Source: CAIQQQ01 sp040399685 (GTDB taxonomy: Bacteria > Pseudomonadota > Alphaproteobacteria > Acetobacterales > Acetobacteraceae). From it: a stretch of DNA of 64,000 nucleotides. Position 1 is the first letter of the stretch; the number at the start of each line of letters is the position of its first letter. This document shows, piece after piece, positions 1 through 8,700 of this stretch. Location: contig JBBART010000003.1 in NCBI GenBank assembly GCA_040399685.1, forward strand, positions 62,001-126,000, in the 5' to 3' direction. Under the pieces are notes generated by a model that was not told the origin of the DNA, ran no database searches, and saw only the letters and a program-made list of their open reading frames with translations. The position numbers and the translations under genes were made by a program.

Positions 1-1
1 T

Positions 2-100
2 AACGCGTTTGAGTGTCGTCCAAGCGGCAGCAATGGCCGTGCAGGCCTGTCTGATATGTCAGAGGCGACGCTGGATGCCACCGGCTTGGGCGCCAAATGA
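2..100 (+). CDS. possible 3' end of an unidentified gene (partial)
   Basis: An open frame enters from the left edge and stops with TGA at 98-100, giving 32 residues that end in TLDATGLGAK. It could be the C-terminus of a gene lying upstream of the window, because the base composition is GC-rich here and drops sharply right after the stop. The stretch is too short to assign a family, and it could be chance. Confidence 0.3.
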   Translation, partial: NAFECRPSGSNGRAGLSDMSEATLDATGLGAK

Positions 101-391
101 GCGCCATCGTCGCCTATAATTTCAGAAAATAAACAAAACTGCTTCTGACTAGAATCAGTACAGTTCACGTGACGATTATAAAAGGTATGTAGATGATATT
201 ACGTATGTATGCAGAAGTCAAATAAAATAAAATTACAATAAAAATGAGATGTGGTTCAAATATCTGAAACGGACGATTCATTTGTATCATACAAAACTGT
301 TGCATTTTAATGATTGTGTTTTTTTTATCGTCAAACTGATGATTGTTACACGAGATAAAGTTATTTCGTTACATTTAGGTTTTACCTGAAA
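101..391 (+). promoter_or_regulatory. AT-rich upstream region of the curli operon
   Basis: This 291-base stretch has no credible gene. It is far richer in A and T than its surroundings, which suits a regulated promoter. It holds a perfect 7-1-7 inverted repeat at 281-295 and two GTTACA hexamers 23 bases apart (345-350 and 368-373). The csg promoter and its operators most likely lie here. No consensus -35/-10 pair could be fixed with confidence. Confidence 0.5.
281..295. promoter_or_regulatory. perfect inverted repeat, candidate operator
   Basis: TTTGTAT, one C, then ATACAAA form a perfect dyad about 97 bases before the first curli gene. The size and spacing suit a dimeric helix-turn-helix regulator. 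The regulator is unknown and no csgD-like gene is visible in the window. Confidence 0.4.
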
Positions 392-913
392 ATGTTGTCT
401 GATGAAAATATCGTCCGCAACACGGTTTCTTGGCAGATTTCCGCCGCGCTTCGGCGTGCAATTGGTCGATTGACTGGTGTTGGCTTGGTGATGGCATGGG
501 CATTTCCGGTTGCCGCGTCAGATCTGGGCTACACGCTCATGTCGCCCAATTTCGGCGGAAACAACGCGGTCGCCCTGTCGATGGCCGGGCAGCAGAACAA
601 CCTCAAGGCCACCTACGCCGCAACGCAGGCAAAAGCGGCTGCTGCGGCATTGGCGTTGACGACAACAGCAGCGGGCGGTGCGAACAGCGCAAACAGCGTC
701 AGCCAAGCCTTCATCAACGCGATCGTGTCGCAGCTGACAGGACTGGTCGCCTATAAGATTGCCACAGGCATTGCCAATACCGCGCCGGGTCAAAGCGGCA
801 CCGTGCAGTCTGGCGGTACTACGATTACTTACGTCAACTCGGATGGTCAGCTTCAGGTCACGCTGACGTCGCCTACCGGTTCCACCACCATTGCCGTGCC
901 GACGGGCGGTTGA
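392..913 (+). CDS. csgF: curli production assembly protein CsgF
   Basis: CsgF is an exported factor that binds the CsgG pore and helps anchor and nucleate curli subunits at the cell surface. The 173-residue product has a basic N-terminus and hydrophobic segment (about residues 25-43) and then the CsgF hallmark DLGYTLMSPNFGGNN, matching the family's Y-x-P-x-FGGNP motif. A helical, Ala/Gln-rich middle and a C-terminal beta-prone region ending in TTIAVPTGG also fit the family. The signal sequence has a longer cytoplasmic lead than usual, so translation might start a little downstream, although no strong ribosome site separates the options. It ends 4 bases before csgG, so the two are co-transcribed. 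Confidence 0.85.
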   Translation: MLSDENIVRNTVSWQISAALRRAIGRLTGVGLVMAWAFPVAASDLGYTLMSPNFGGNNAVALSMAGQQNNLKATYAATQAKAAAAALALTTTAAGGANSANSVSQAFINAIVSQLTGLVAYKIATGIANTAPGQSGTVQSGGTTITYVNSDGQLQVTLTSPTGSTTIAVPTGG

Positions 914-917
914 GCGC

Positions 918-1718
918 ATGATCTCCAACCTGCCACCCAAACTGTCCCTGCTGTCCCGCGCAGGCTCTGTGGCCGGGGCGCTGCTGGTGGCGGGCTGCAT
1001 GAGCAGCCCGATGCCGCACGCCACGCCGCAACCGCTGACGACGGAGGAGATCACCCTGCCGCCGCCGCCGAAGCGGGCGCTGACAGTGGGCATCTACAGC
1101 TGCATCGACACCACCGGCCAGCGCCGGCCCAGCGGGCAGTCGCAGGAACTGAGCACGGCGGTGCCGATGGATTGCGCGCCCTATCTGATCGAGGCGGTGC
1201 GCGCGCTCTCGCCGGGCTATCTCAATCTTGTCGAACGCCAGCATGTCGATGAACTGCTGCGCGAACGCCAGATCGCCACCTTGGCGCTGAACGTCAATGC
1301 CGGGGGCCAGCCCGGCCGTCCGGCGCCGGCGCGCCAGCTTGCCACGTTGCGGGTGGCCGAGGTGCTGATGGTGGGCCAGGTGGTGGCCTATGACCGCCAG
1401 ACCCAGCAGGTCAGCGCCGGCTTCGCGCTCGGCGGCATCGGCGGCAGCGGCACCTATGTTACCGATTTGATCACCTTCAGCCTGCGCGCCGTGGCGGTGC
1501 AGACCGGAGATGTTCTGGGCGAGTCAACCGTCACCAAATCTGTCACCTCGTTCAAGCTTGGCGGGCACAACAGTCAGATTTGGCCAACGACGGTGATGGA
1601 GGCGGAGTTGGGTGGTGCCACCAACGAACCCGTCGGGCTTGCCTTGCGACTGGCGGCGCGCAGTGCGCTGTCTGAGCTCGTGAGCCGTGGCATCAAGACC
1701 GGTTGGTGGGCGGCGTGA
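918..1718 (+). CDS. csgG: curli secretion channel lipoprotein CsgG
   Basis: CsgG is the outer-membrane nonameric pore that exports unfolded curli subunits. With the ATG at 918 the protein is 266 residues, the usual CsgG length, with a lipobox LLVAGC whose Cys27 would be lipidated. The motif VGIYSCIDTTGQRRPSG, the run VERQHVDELLRERQI, and the later GGIGGSGTYVTDLITFSLRAV and QTGDVLGESTVTKSV all match CsgG. The frame is open to 891, but that start would overlap csgF and place extra residues before the signal peptide, so 918 is preferred. It follows csgF with a 4-base gap. Confidence 0.92.
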   Translation: MISNLPPKLSLLSRAGSVAGALLVAGCMSSPMPHATPQPLTTEEITLPPPPKRALTVGIYSCIDTTGQRRPSGQSQELSTAVPMDCAPYLIEAVRALSPGYLNLVERQHVDELLRERQIATLALNVNAGGQPGRPAPARQLATLRVAEVLMVGQVVAYDRQTQQVSAGFALGGIGGSGTYVTDLITFSLRAVAVQTGDVLGESTVTKSVTSFKLGGHNSQIWPTTVMEAELGGATNEPVGLALRLAARSALSELVSRGIKTGWWAA

Positions 1719-1814
1719 TCTGGAAAGCGGAAACCCGGATCGTCGCCTTTCAGGTGGAGTGCGTTGATTTCTTGATCGCTTAAATACTATCGGCAACATT
1801 CAAGGTCACATGTC

Positions 1815-2921
1815 ATGCGTCGTACTTTCAAAATGCTTGTAGCAACCACGGCTCTGGTTGGTATTGCTTCCATGTCTTACGCTGCCGATCCAGTGATTAA
1901 CGGTATCTTTATCGATGTCGGGACCACCGGTAGCGTGGGCACGTTGAGCATCAACCAGAACGTTTCTGGCAGCGAAGCCACCACACAAAATAACGTCAGT
2001 GGTAACGGCACCAGCTCGAACTTCGTCGCTGCGGGTGCATGGAAAAGCATCGACATCACCCAGACCGGCGGCGCCGGCGGTAGCAACATCCTGAAGGGCG
2101 GCATTGCTTCGAAGGGCGCGAGCGCCGGCAATACCGTGGTCGCCACCTACACCACCGCTGGTACAGGTAACAACGTCCACTCGCTGAGCATCCCTGTCGT
2201 CGGCTTGACTGGGCCGACTTCAGTCGCGGTGAACGTCTCGATGGCCAATGACGGCAACGCAGTCAATACGGTCACCGACTCACTGGCCGCCGCCGGCGCC
2301 TTGGCCTACACGCTGAGCGTCACCGGAGCGGACAATACTGTCACCAACAACATCGCCGCCAGCGGTGACGTCACGCTCAATCAGACGCTGGTTGGCAACA
2401 GTAACAAACTCTTCAACCAGGGGACTTTGGTTACCGACGCCTTCCAAGTAGCAACCCTGACCGAGAACGTGTCTGTGAATGGCAGCTCCAACACCATCAC
2501 GAACACTTCGACTAACGTTCTTGCCGGTGACCGCAAGATCAACGTCACCTTGAGGACGGATAACAACACGGTTGCCAACACCTTCACCGGTGACGGCGCC
2601 GCGACCTCGAACTTTGACGCTACCGGTGGCTCTGTAATCTATACATTGGCCAGCAGCGCTTCAGGTACAATCTCGGATACCACGCTGATCGGCGTCACGG
2701 GTGATGCTACCCTGGCTCTCATCAATGTGAGCCAGTCGGGCGTCGGTGCAAGCAGCCTTTTGGTGGTGAACGGTGGCTCTGGCAATACCGGCAGCACTCC
2801 CTACACCATGGGCACGACCGGCGGCTATGGTGTCTCTGTCACGCAGGCAAGCGCCGGCGCCAAGCTGGTGGCCAATGTGACCGGCAACTTCAATGGCTAC
2901 ACGGCGTCATTCAAACAGTAA
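1815..2921 (+). CDS. curli-like amyloid subunit, paralog 1
   Basis: This 368-residue secreted protein has a clear signal peptide cut after SYA (residue 23) and a mature part very rich in Asn, Ser, Thr, Gly, Val and Ala. It holds degenerate curlin-like stretches such as SIDITQTGGAGGSNILKG and VTLNQTLVGNSNKL. The five regular 20-22 residue repeats of E. coli CsgA are absent. It is clearly paralogous to the gene at 3420-4583: both share GSVxxLxIxQ, xGAWxSIxIxQ, an AVNT block, NTVTNxIAA and a GYTAS C-terminus. Position directly behind csgF-csgG implies it is a substrate of the curli pore, probably a fibre subunit. That role is inferred. AAGGT about 12 bases before the ATG is a possible ribosome site. 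Confidence 0.75.
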   Translation: MRRTFKMLVATTALVGIASMSYAADPVINGIFIDVGTTGSVGTLSINQNVSGSEATTQNNVSGNGTSSNFVAAGAWKSIDITQTGGAGGSNILKGGIASKGASAGNTVVATYTTAGTGNNVHSLSIPVVGLTGPTSVAVNVSMANDGNAVNTVTDSLAAAGALAYTLSVTGADNTVTNNIAASGDVTLNQTLVGNSNKLFNQGTLVTDAFQVATLTENVSVNGSSNTITNTSTNVLAGDRKINVTLRTDNNTVANTFTGDGAATSNFDATGGSVIYTLASSASGTISDTTLIGVTGDATLALINVSQSGVGASSLLVVNGGSGNTGSTPYTMGTTGGYGVSVTQASAGAKLVANVTGNFNGYTASFKQ

Positions 2922-2938
2922 CATTGGTGTTTGACGAC

Positions 2939-3388
2939 ATGACAAAGGGGCCAGCCAGATTCCGGCTGGCCCCGCGCGGCTTCGCTGGGGCGCTTGTCGC
3001 CCTGGCGTTGTGCGCGGCCACGCCCGCCAAGGCCGCCTGGTTCGAGGTTTGTCGCGGGCTGAATCTTGGCGACCCGAATTTGGCGCCGTTGCTGGTGCCG
3101 CAAGGCACGTTGTTTCGCGACAACGGAAGGGCAGACGATCCACTCGCCGATTTCACCGGTGATAAATGGCAGTTGCGCGTGGAAACGCTGATGAAGGCGG
3201 AGATACCACAGCTGGACCGGTGCGTCCGCGTCCTGGTGCGGATCACCAGCGATTCCTCGACCAGATCCGTGATGGCCAGCGATGGCCGCCGCTTCGTCTA
3301 TGCCGGGTCGGCCAATCTGCTGGATGACAGGCTGCCGTCGGAAGATCTGCTGACCGTACGTGGGCGTGTGCTCGACAGCGTGCCCTGA
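2939..3388 (+). CDS. unassigned periplasmic protein inside the curli operon
   Basis: This 149-residue product has a typical signal peptide (ATPAKA, cut near residue 32). The mature part of about 117 residues has two cysteines (38 and 95) that could form a disulphide. It resembles neither CsgE nor the short CsgC/CsgH chaperones clearly enough to name. It lies 17 bases after one amyloid-like subunit gene and 31 bases before the other, so a job in subunit holding, secretion or amyloid control is plausible but only inferred. The ATG at 2939 is chosen. A TTG at 2924 in the same frame is the alternative. A strong hairpin covers its first codons. Confidence 0.65.
   Translation: MTKGPARFRLAPRGFAGALVALALCAATPAKAAWFEVCRGLNLGDPNLAPLLVPQGTLFRDNGRADDPLADFTGDKWQLRVETLMKAEIPQLDRCVRVLVRITSDSSTRSVMASDGRRFVYAGSANLLDDRLPSEDLLTVRGRVLDSVP
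2947..2973 (+). promoter_or_regulatory. intercistronic hairpin behind the first amyloid subunit gene
   Basis: GGGGCCAGCC, a 7-base loop, then GGCTGGCCCC form a perfect 10-base-pair stem starting 25 bases after the stop of the first subunit gene and overlapping the first codons of the next. No U-tract follows, so it is not a standard terminator. It could stabilise the upstream mRNA 3' end or restrain downstream translation, both of which would favour the upstream subunit. Confidence 0.5.
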
Positions 3389-3419
3389 TCGCCAGGCCAG
3401 TGACCGGAAGGACTGTGTG

Positions 3420-4583
3420 ATGGCCCATGCCAGAGTGGCGGCTTCATCCGGCCTGTGGCTGGCGCTGCTGACGGCTGTCTTGCCACGTGGCGCGCAGGCC
3501 AGCAATTTCATCAACATCGATGCCGGCAGCAGTGGGTCGGTCGCCTCGCTCGCCATCACCCAGGATGCCGACGCCCCTTCCAACACCATCAGCGCCACCG
3601 CCGGCCTCAGCGCGCCCTTCGCCGCGTCCGGCGCCTGGAACAGCATCGCCATCAGCCAGGGCGGTGCTGACAACAAACTGAGCGGCACCATCCGCACCAG
3701 CGCCACGCAACCGGCCGCCAACAGCTTCTCGGCCAGCTACAGCGGCGGGGCCAACACCCACAGCGTCAGCATCGGCAGCGTTGCAGCACCCTCCAGCGTG
3801 GCCCAGAGCGTCAGTGTCGCCAACACAGGCAAGGCCGTGAACACCATCAGCGAGGTGCTCGACAGCGCCGGCGCGCTCGTCAACGGACTAACGGTCCACG
3901 GCACCGGCAACACCGTCACGAACTTGATCGCCGCCGCCGCCGGCATCACCCTCAACCAAACGCTTGGTGACGGAAGCGGCAACGGCACAGCCAGCGGCAA
4001 TGCGCTGGTCAATGCCACCACCGGCCTCAGCGGCGCCTATGACGCGACAGTGCGGGTGTCAGGCGACGGGGTAAGCGGTGGCATGAACAATGCCGTCGCC
4101 AACAATGCAGACGGCAACGGAGCACGCAACTTCAACGTGACGCTGAGCGGCAGTTCGAACACGTCTGTCTTCAGCCTGCTCAATGGCGGCAATTCCACCA
4201 CCCAGCAATCCGCCACACTGGCCGCCGACAGCGCCACGCAGGCGCAGTATGCGGTGTCCTCGCAGGCGGGGGGGGCGTCCTCGGTCTACACCACGCTCGC
4301 CGGCGTGATCGGTGGTGTGTACGTGCAACAGGGCGCGGATATGAGCGGCGGCAGTGTTACGCTCACGGTCAACGGCAACGGCTATGCACTTGGCACGCTG
4401 GGCGCCCTGCCGGCCGGTATGAGCACCGCAGGGCTGCCGCCTAATTTCTTCGGCGCGGGTGGCGCCAACCCGGGCGTGGCGGTGCTGCAGAGCACTGCGG
4501 CCGGCAGCAGCAACCCACTGACGGCCACCGTCAGCGCCTTTGCCCCGGGCTACACCGCATCCATCACGTCATCGACCCATTAA
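3420..4583 (+). CDS. curli-like amyloid subunit, paralog 2
   Basis: This 387-residue secreted protein has a signal peptide cut after GAQA (residue 27) and an Asn/Ser/Gly/Ala/Thr-rich mature chain. NFINIDAGSSGSVASLAITQ and the curlin-like SIAISQGGADNKLSGTI align with the start of the 1815-2921 product, and both end in an xGYTASxx tail. It is somewhat longer and more Gly/Ser-rich in its second half. It could be a minor or nucleator subunit (CsgB role) or a second fibre subunit, and the sequence does not decide. The frame is open from 3360, but the signal peptide begins at the ATG at 3420. It is the last gene of the operon, followed by a repeat with terminator-like hairpins. Confidence 0.72.
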   Translation: MAHARVAASSGLWLALLTAVLPRGAQASNFINIDAGSSGSVASLAITQDADAPSNTISATAGLSAPFAASGAWNSIAISQGGADNKLSGTIRTSATQPAANSFSASYSGGANTHSVSIGSVAAPSSVAQSVSVANTGKAVNTISEVLDSAGALVNGLTVHGTGNTVTNLIAAAAGITLNQTLGDGSGNGTASGNALVNATTGLSGAYDATVRVSGDGVSGGMNNAVANNADGNGARNFNVTLSGSSNTSVFSLLNGGNSTTQQSATLAADSATQAQYAVSSQAGGASSVYTTLAGVIGGVYVQQGADMSGGSVTLTVNGNGYALGTLGALPAGMSTAGLPPNFFGAGGANPGVAVLQSTAAGSSNPLTATVSAFAPGYTASITSSTH

Positions 4584-4604
4584 TGTGCGGAAGTCGTTAG
4601 CAAA

Positions 4605-4740
4605 AAACAAGATCTTCTTTTTCTGAAGAAAAAGAAGCAAAAAGACTTTCATTCTTTTCGACGCGTGGCGCGGCAGATGCTGCGCCACGCGTCTAAATTC
4701 ATGAAGTTTTTTGTTTCTTTTTTTTCAAAAAAGAAACCCT
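4605..4740. repeat. three-hairpin dispersed repeat, copy 1 (probable bidirectional terminator)
   Basis: The copy has three potential hairpins: CTTCTTTTTC/GAAAAAGAAG at 4614-4637, GACGCGTGGCGC/GCGCCACGCGTC at 4660-4693, and GTTTCTTTTTT/AAAAAAGAAAC at 4713-4737. It lies between the convergent curli operon and the HD-GYP gene. The outer A/T-rich hairpins can act as terminators on either strand. Confidence 0.75.
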
Positions 4741-4796
4741 TTACTTAAAATTATATTTTCTGTCGCTAAAATTCCAATCACGCTCCAAGCCACGGC

Positions 4797-5783
4797 CTAC
4801 GCCGCCTTGCGGTCCCACTCGCTCTTGATGAGCAGAAACTCATCGATATTCGCGCTGAACAGCTGCACCAACTCTGGATCGAAATGCTTGCCCGCGCCCG
4901 TTTCGATGGCTTCGATGATCCGGCCGACCGGCCAGGGGTCCTTGTAGGGCCGGTGCATCGAAAGTGCATCGAAGACGTCCGCGATGGCCACAATGCGCGC
5001 GGATTTTGGAATATCAGTGCCCGCAAGCCCGGACGGATAGCCGCTGCCGTCCCATTTTTCGTGATGACCCAGCGCGATTTCCGCCGCAAGCCGAAAAACC
5101 GGCGCATCGCTTTGCGACAATATCTCATAGCCGATGCGGGAATGCGTCTTCATCACCACCCATTCTGTGGCATCAAGCGCGCCCGGCTTTTGCAGTATTG
5201 CCTCCGGTATGCCGATCTTGCCGGTGTCGTGCATGGGTGACGCCAATTCGAGCATATCGCAGGCGTGAGCATCCCAGCCGGCCAACCGGGCGAGGGCCTT
5301 GGCGGCGGCCGCCATGCGCCAGATATGAACCCCCGTATCCGTGTCCTTGTAAAAGCCCGCCGTGCCGAGCATGCTGATCGCATCGCGGTAACTGCGTTCG
5401 AGAAAGCTCGCGTTCACCAGCGACAGATGCGTTTTGATCCGCGCCCTGACGACAAACGGGGAAAACGGCTTGACGACATAATCCACCCCGCCGCATTCGA
5501 ACCCAAAATGCTCGTTCCAGTCGTCGGACAGGCTGCTGGCAAAGATAATCGGAATCTGGGCCGTGTCCGGGTTGGCCTTCAATGTGCGACACACCTCATA
5601 GCCGTTCATGCCGGGCATTTGAATGTCGAGCAATATCAGCGACGGCGCATGCTTGGCGACGGCCGCCAAGGCCTCCCGGCCGCTCCGCGCAAAGATCAGC
5701 CGATGGTCGGAGCCGAGGATCTGTCGTAACGCTTCCAGGGTGGGTGGTTCGTCATCGACGATCAAGATACGCCCGGGGTGCAT
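4797..5783 (-). CDS. response regulator with HD-GYP domain
   Basis: The 328-residue protein has an N-terminal receiver domain (ILIVDDEPP, phospho-acceptor Asp in LILLDIQMPGMNG, Lys in VVKPF) and a C-terminal HD-GYP domain from about residue 135. HDTGKIGIP, HHEKWDGSGYP and IADVFDAL are the metal-binding and signature motifs of c-di-GMP phosphodiesterases, so it is expected to hydrolyse c-di-GMP when its receiver is phosphorylated. Its ATG lies 2 bases after the stop of the hybrid kinase gene, so that kinase is the likely partner. It is convergent with the curli operon, suggesting but not proving control of matrix production. Confidence 0.9.
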   Translation of the reverse strand: MHPGRILIVDDEPPTLEALRQILGSDHRLIFARSGREALAAVAKHAPSLILLDIQMPGMNGYEVCRTLKANPDTAQIPIIFASSLSDDWNEHFGFECGGVDYVVKPFSPFVVRARIKTHLSLVNASFLERSYRDAISMLGTAGFYKDTDTGVHIWRMAAAAKALARLAGWDAHACDMLELASPMHDTGKIGIPEAILQKPGALDATEWVVMKTHSRIGYEILSQSDAPVFRLAAEIALGHHEKWDGSGYPSGLAGTDIPKSARIVAIADVFDALSMHRPYKDPWPVGRIIEAIETGAGKHFDPELVQLFSANIDEFLLIKSEWDRKAA

Positions 5784-5785
5784 GG

Positions 5786-8700
5786 TTACGTCCTCAGATC
5801 TATGTTGTTGTCCGCCGCCAGCGTGCGGATGGCCTCCTCGCCGCCGCGGAAGTCGAAGTTATCGATGCAAAGACGGAGCAATTTAAGCGCTGCCGCCGGC
5901 ACGCACGCTTCCATTTCGACAATCAGGCCCATGACCTCGTCCGGATTGTCGGTGTCAAAGGCCGCCAGCGCCCTGCGCAACAGCGGCGTTGCCCGGATCG
6001 CATCCAGTTCTGCCGAGGCCGGTTTGTCGCTGGCCTCGGCGTGGCCCGCATAAAGCGCGATCGATGCCAGACCTGTCTCAAGTGCGGCCCGCAGGCGCTG
6101 GATATAGTCTGCTCGGTCGTCGTTTGCCTCGATGGCCTGTTCGAGATCGCGTGCAGCGGCTGCGATGTCGCGCAGGCCGAGATTGCCAGCCCCGCCGCGC
6201 ATCTTGTGCAACAGTTGAAGCGCCTCGGAATCGCTCATCGCGGTGACGGCAGTGACGCCGGATACGTAATCCACCGCAAACTTGCGCAGGAAGCGTCGGT
6301 AGGTCTCGGCATCGCGCCAGATGTCTGCGGCGTGCGAAAGTGAAAGGCCCGGCGGCGGGTTGCGACTGTCGATGCCCAGCCCCGCGGGCGCGTCCGCAGC
6401 GGCGGTGTCGGCTTGATCCACTGACCCAGCTGCGTCCGAAGGCGTTTCCGGCCAATGGGTGACGCGACGGATGATGGCGATGGCTGCTTCAATATCGATC
6501 GGCTTCGAGATGTAATCGTCCATGCCGGCGGCAAAGGCGGCATCCTGCTGCTCCACAAAAGCGCCGGCCGTCATGGCAACAATGGGCAGGCCGGCAAGCA
6601 ACGGGATCTTGCGCAGCGCACGCGTCGCTGCCAGCCCGTCAAGAACGGGCATTTGAACGTCCATCAAGACAATATCGACAGCATTGACGTGCGTCAGCAG
6701 CCAGTCCAACGCCATCTGTCCGTTCTCCGCGACGGAGACGGTCGCCCCTTCCTGGCGCAGCACGCCGCGCGCGACCTCGCGATTGACGTCGCTGTCGTCC
6801 ACCACAAGGGCGCGCATGCCGGCCAGGCGCCTCCGGGCAAGCTGGCGTTGCGGCCCAACACCGGCGCCGCCGCGCCTTTGATGCAGAACAGCCACGACAG
6901 TGTCGTACAACCGTGATGACGTCACAGGCTTTTCCATTACAGCATCCACGATATCGATGCTCGGTTCCGCGAGCAGGGCGTGGCGGGAATGGCCGGTGAC
7001 CATGATGACGATCGGCCCGGCATCCCCGGGCGCCGCCGCCCGTATCGCGCGCGCTGCGGCCAGACCGTCGATTTCGGGCATCTTCCAGTCAAGCAGGATA
7101 ACATTATGCTCAGGCAACGGCATCGCCGCCGCCCGTTCAATGGCCGCCCGCCCGGAATCAACAACAATGGCCTGCCAGCCGATTTTCTGGACCGTCAGTC
7201 GCAAGGCCTCGCGGGCGATGTCGTTGTCATCGGCAATCAGGATTGTCAGGTCCAGCGGGGCCGGCGCCGGCGTTGCACTGGCTTCGGCCCGGTCCATCTT
7301 CGCGGTGAACCAGAACTCGCTGCCCTGGCCCAAGGTGCTGGTAACGCCGATTTCCCCACCCATGGCCTTGACCACCTGCGCACAGATCGCAAGGCCCAGG
7401 CCCGTCCCGCCAAAGCGGCGGGTGATGGAGGTGTCGGCCTGGGAGAAGACGCTGAATATATCCTGCTGCCGCTCCGGCGGAATGCCGATGCCGCTGTCGC
7501 GCACCGAAAACCGCAGGGTCACCCGATTGTCGATGTCTTCGATCACGTCCACCAAGACCTGAACGTAACCGCTGTCGGTGAACTTGATCGCGTTGCCGGT
7601 CAGATTGATCAACACCTGTTCCAGTCGCAACGAATCGCCGATCAGGTTGTCGATGCCGACTGGCGAAGGCGAGATGATGACCTCGATGGACTTCGAGGCC
7701 GCATTCGCCGACATGATGTTGGCCAGATTGTCGTGCACATCGCTGAGCCGGAACGGAACGTGTTCGAGTTCGAACCTGCCTGACTCGATCTTTGACAAAT
7801 CGAGCGTGTCGTTGAGAAGGCCCATCAGCGTGCGCCCGGCCGCCCGTATCTTGCCGATCAGGACATGCGCTTCCGCCGGCAGGTCGGACGTTGACAAAAG
7901 ATACGCGAAGCCAAGCACGGCGTTCATCGGCGTGCGGATCTCATGGCTCATATTGGCCAGGAACGATGCCTTGGCCTGCGTGGCGGCTTCAGCGATCAGC
8001 TTGGCTTCGTGCATTTCCGATACGTCGAACATCCAGGCCAGTTCAGCTTCATGACCCTCGTAGTCGATGGTCATGTAGGATCCGAGCACCCAGATAGGAG
8101 CATCGTTCTCAAGGCCCGGCGGGCGCAGCTTTGCAAGCCGGTTCAACACGATCTCACCGCGCTGGATATGCCGCTGGATGTCGTCAAAGACCTCCGGCTC
8201 GCAATACCAGGAGCGTCGGTCCAGAAACTTCAACGAGCTGTCGGTCTGCCCTACGATCTTCCGAAACGCCTCATTCGTATACAGAACCCGGTTGTCCGCG
8301 GGCGAAATAACCCGGATCCCCATCGGTGACGCACTCATCAACTTCCGCAGGGTGTTCTGCTGCTGCCGCTGGTGCGAGTAATCGACCACAACCGCGTTCC
8401 ACATGACCAGTTTGCCGTCCCCGTCATGCACGGCGGATGACGACAGCAGCACCGGGAGCACGGCGCCGTTGTGGCCGAGCATGTCGAATTCGGCGCCGTC
8501 GATCTCTCCGCTCTCCCACACACCGGGGAAGTTTTGCCTGAAGGTCTCCAGCGAGGCGGGGGTGATGAGCGCGGTGATATTTTGCCTGTCGACAACATCT
8601 TCGCGCTTGAACCCAAGCCAGCTGAGTTCGGTGTCGTTGATGCGCAGAATCGTTCCGTCCGGCCGGATTGAATGATAGCCGCAGGGCGCCTGATTGTAGA

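Noticed and set aside
2924..3388. Longer TTG-started form of the periplasmic protein in the curli operon
   Set aside because: The ATG at 2939 starts a normal signal peptide, and TTG would only add five residues ahead of it.
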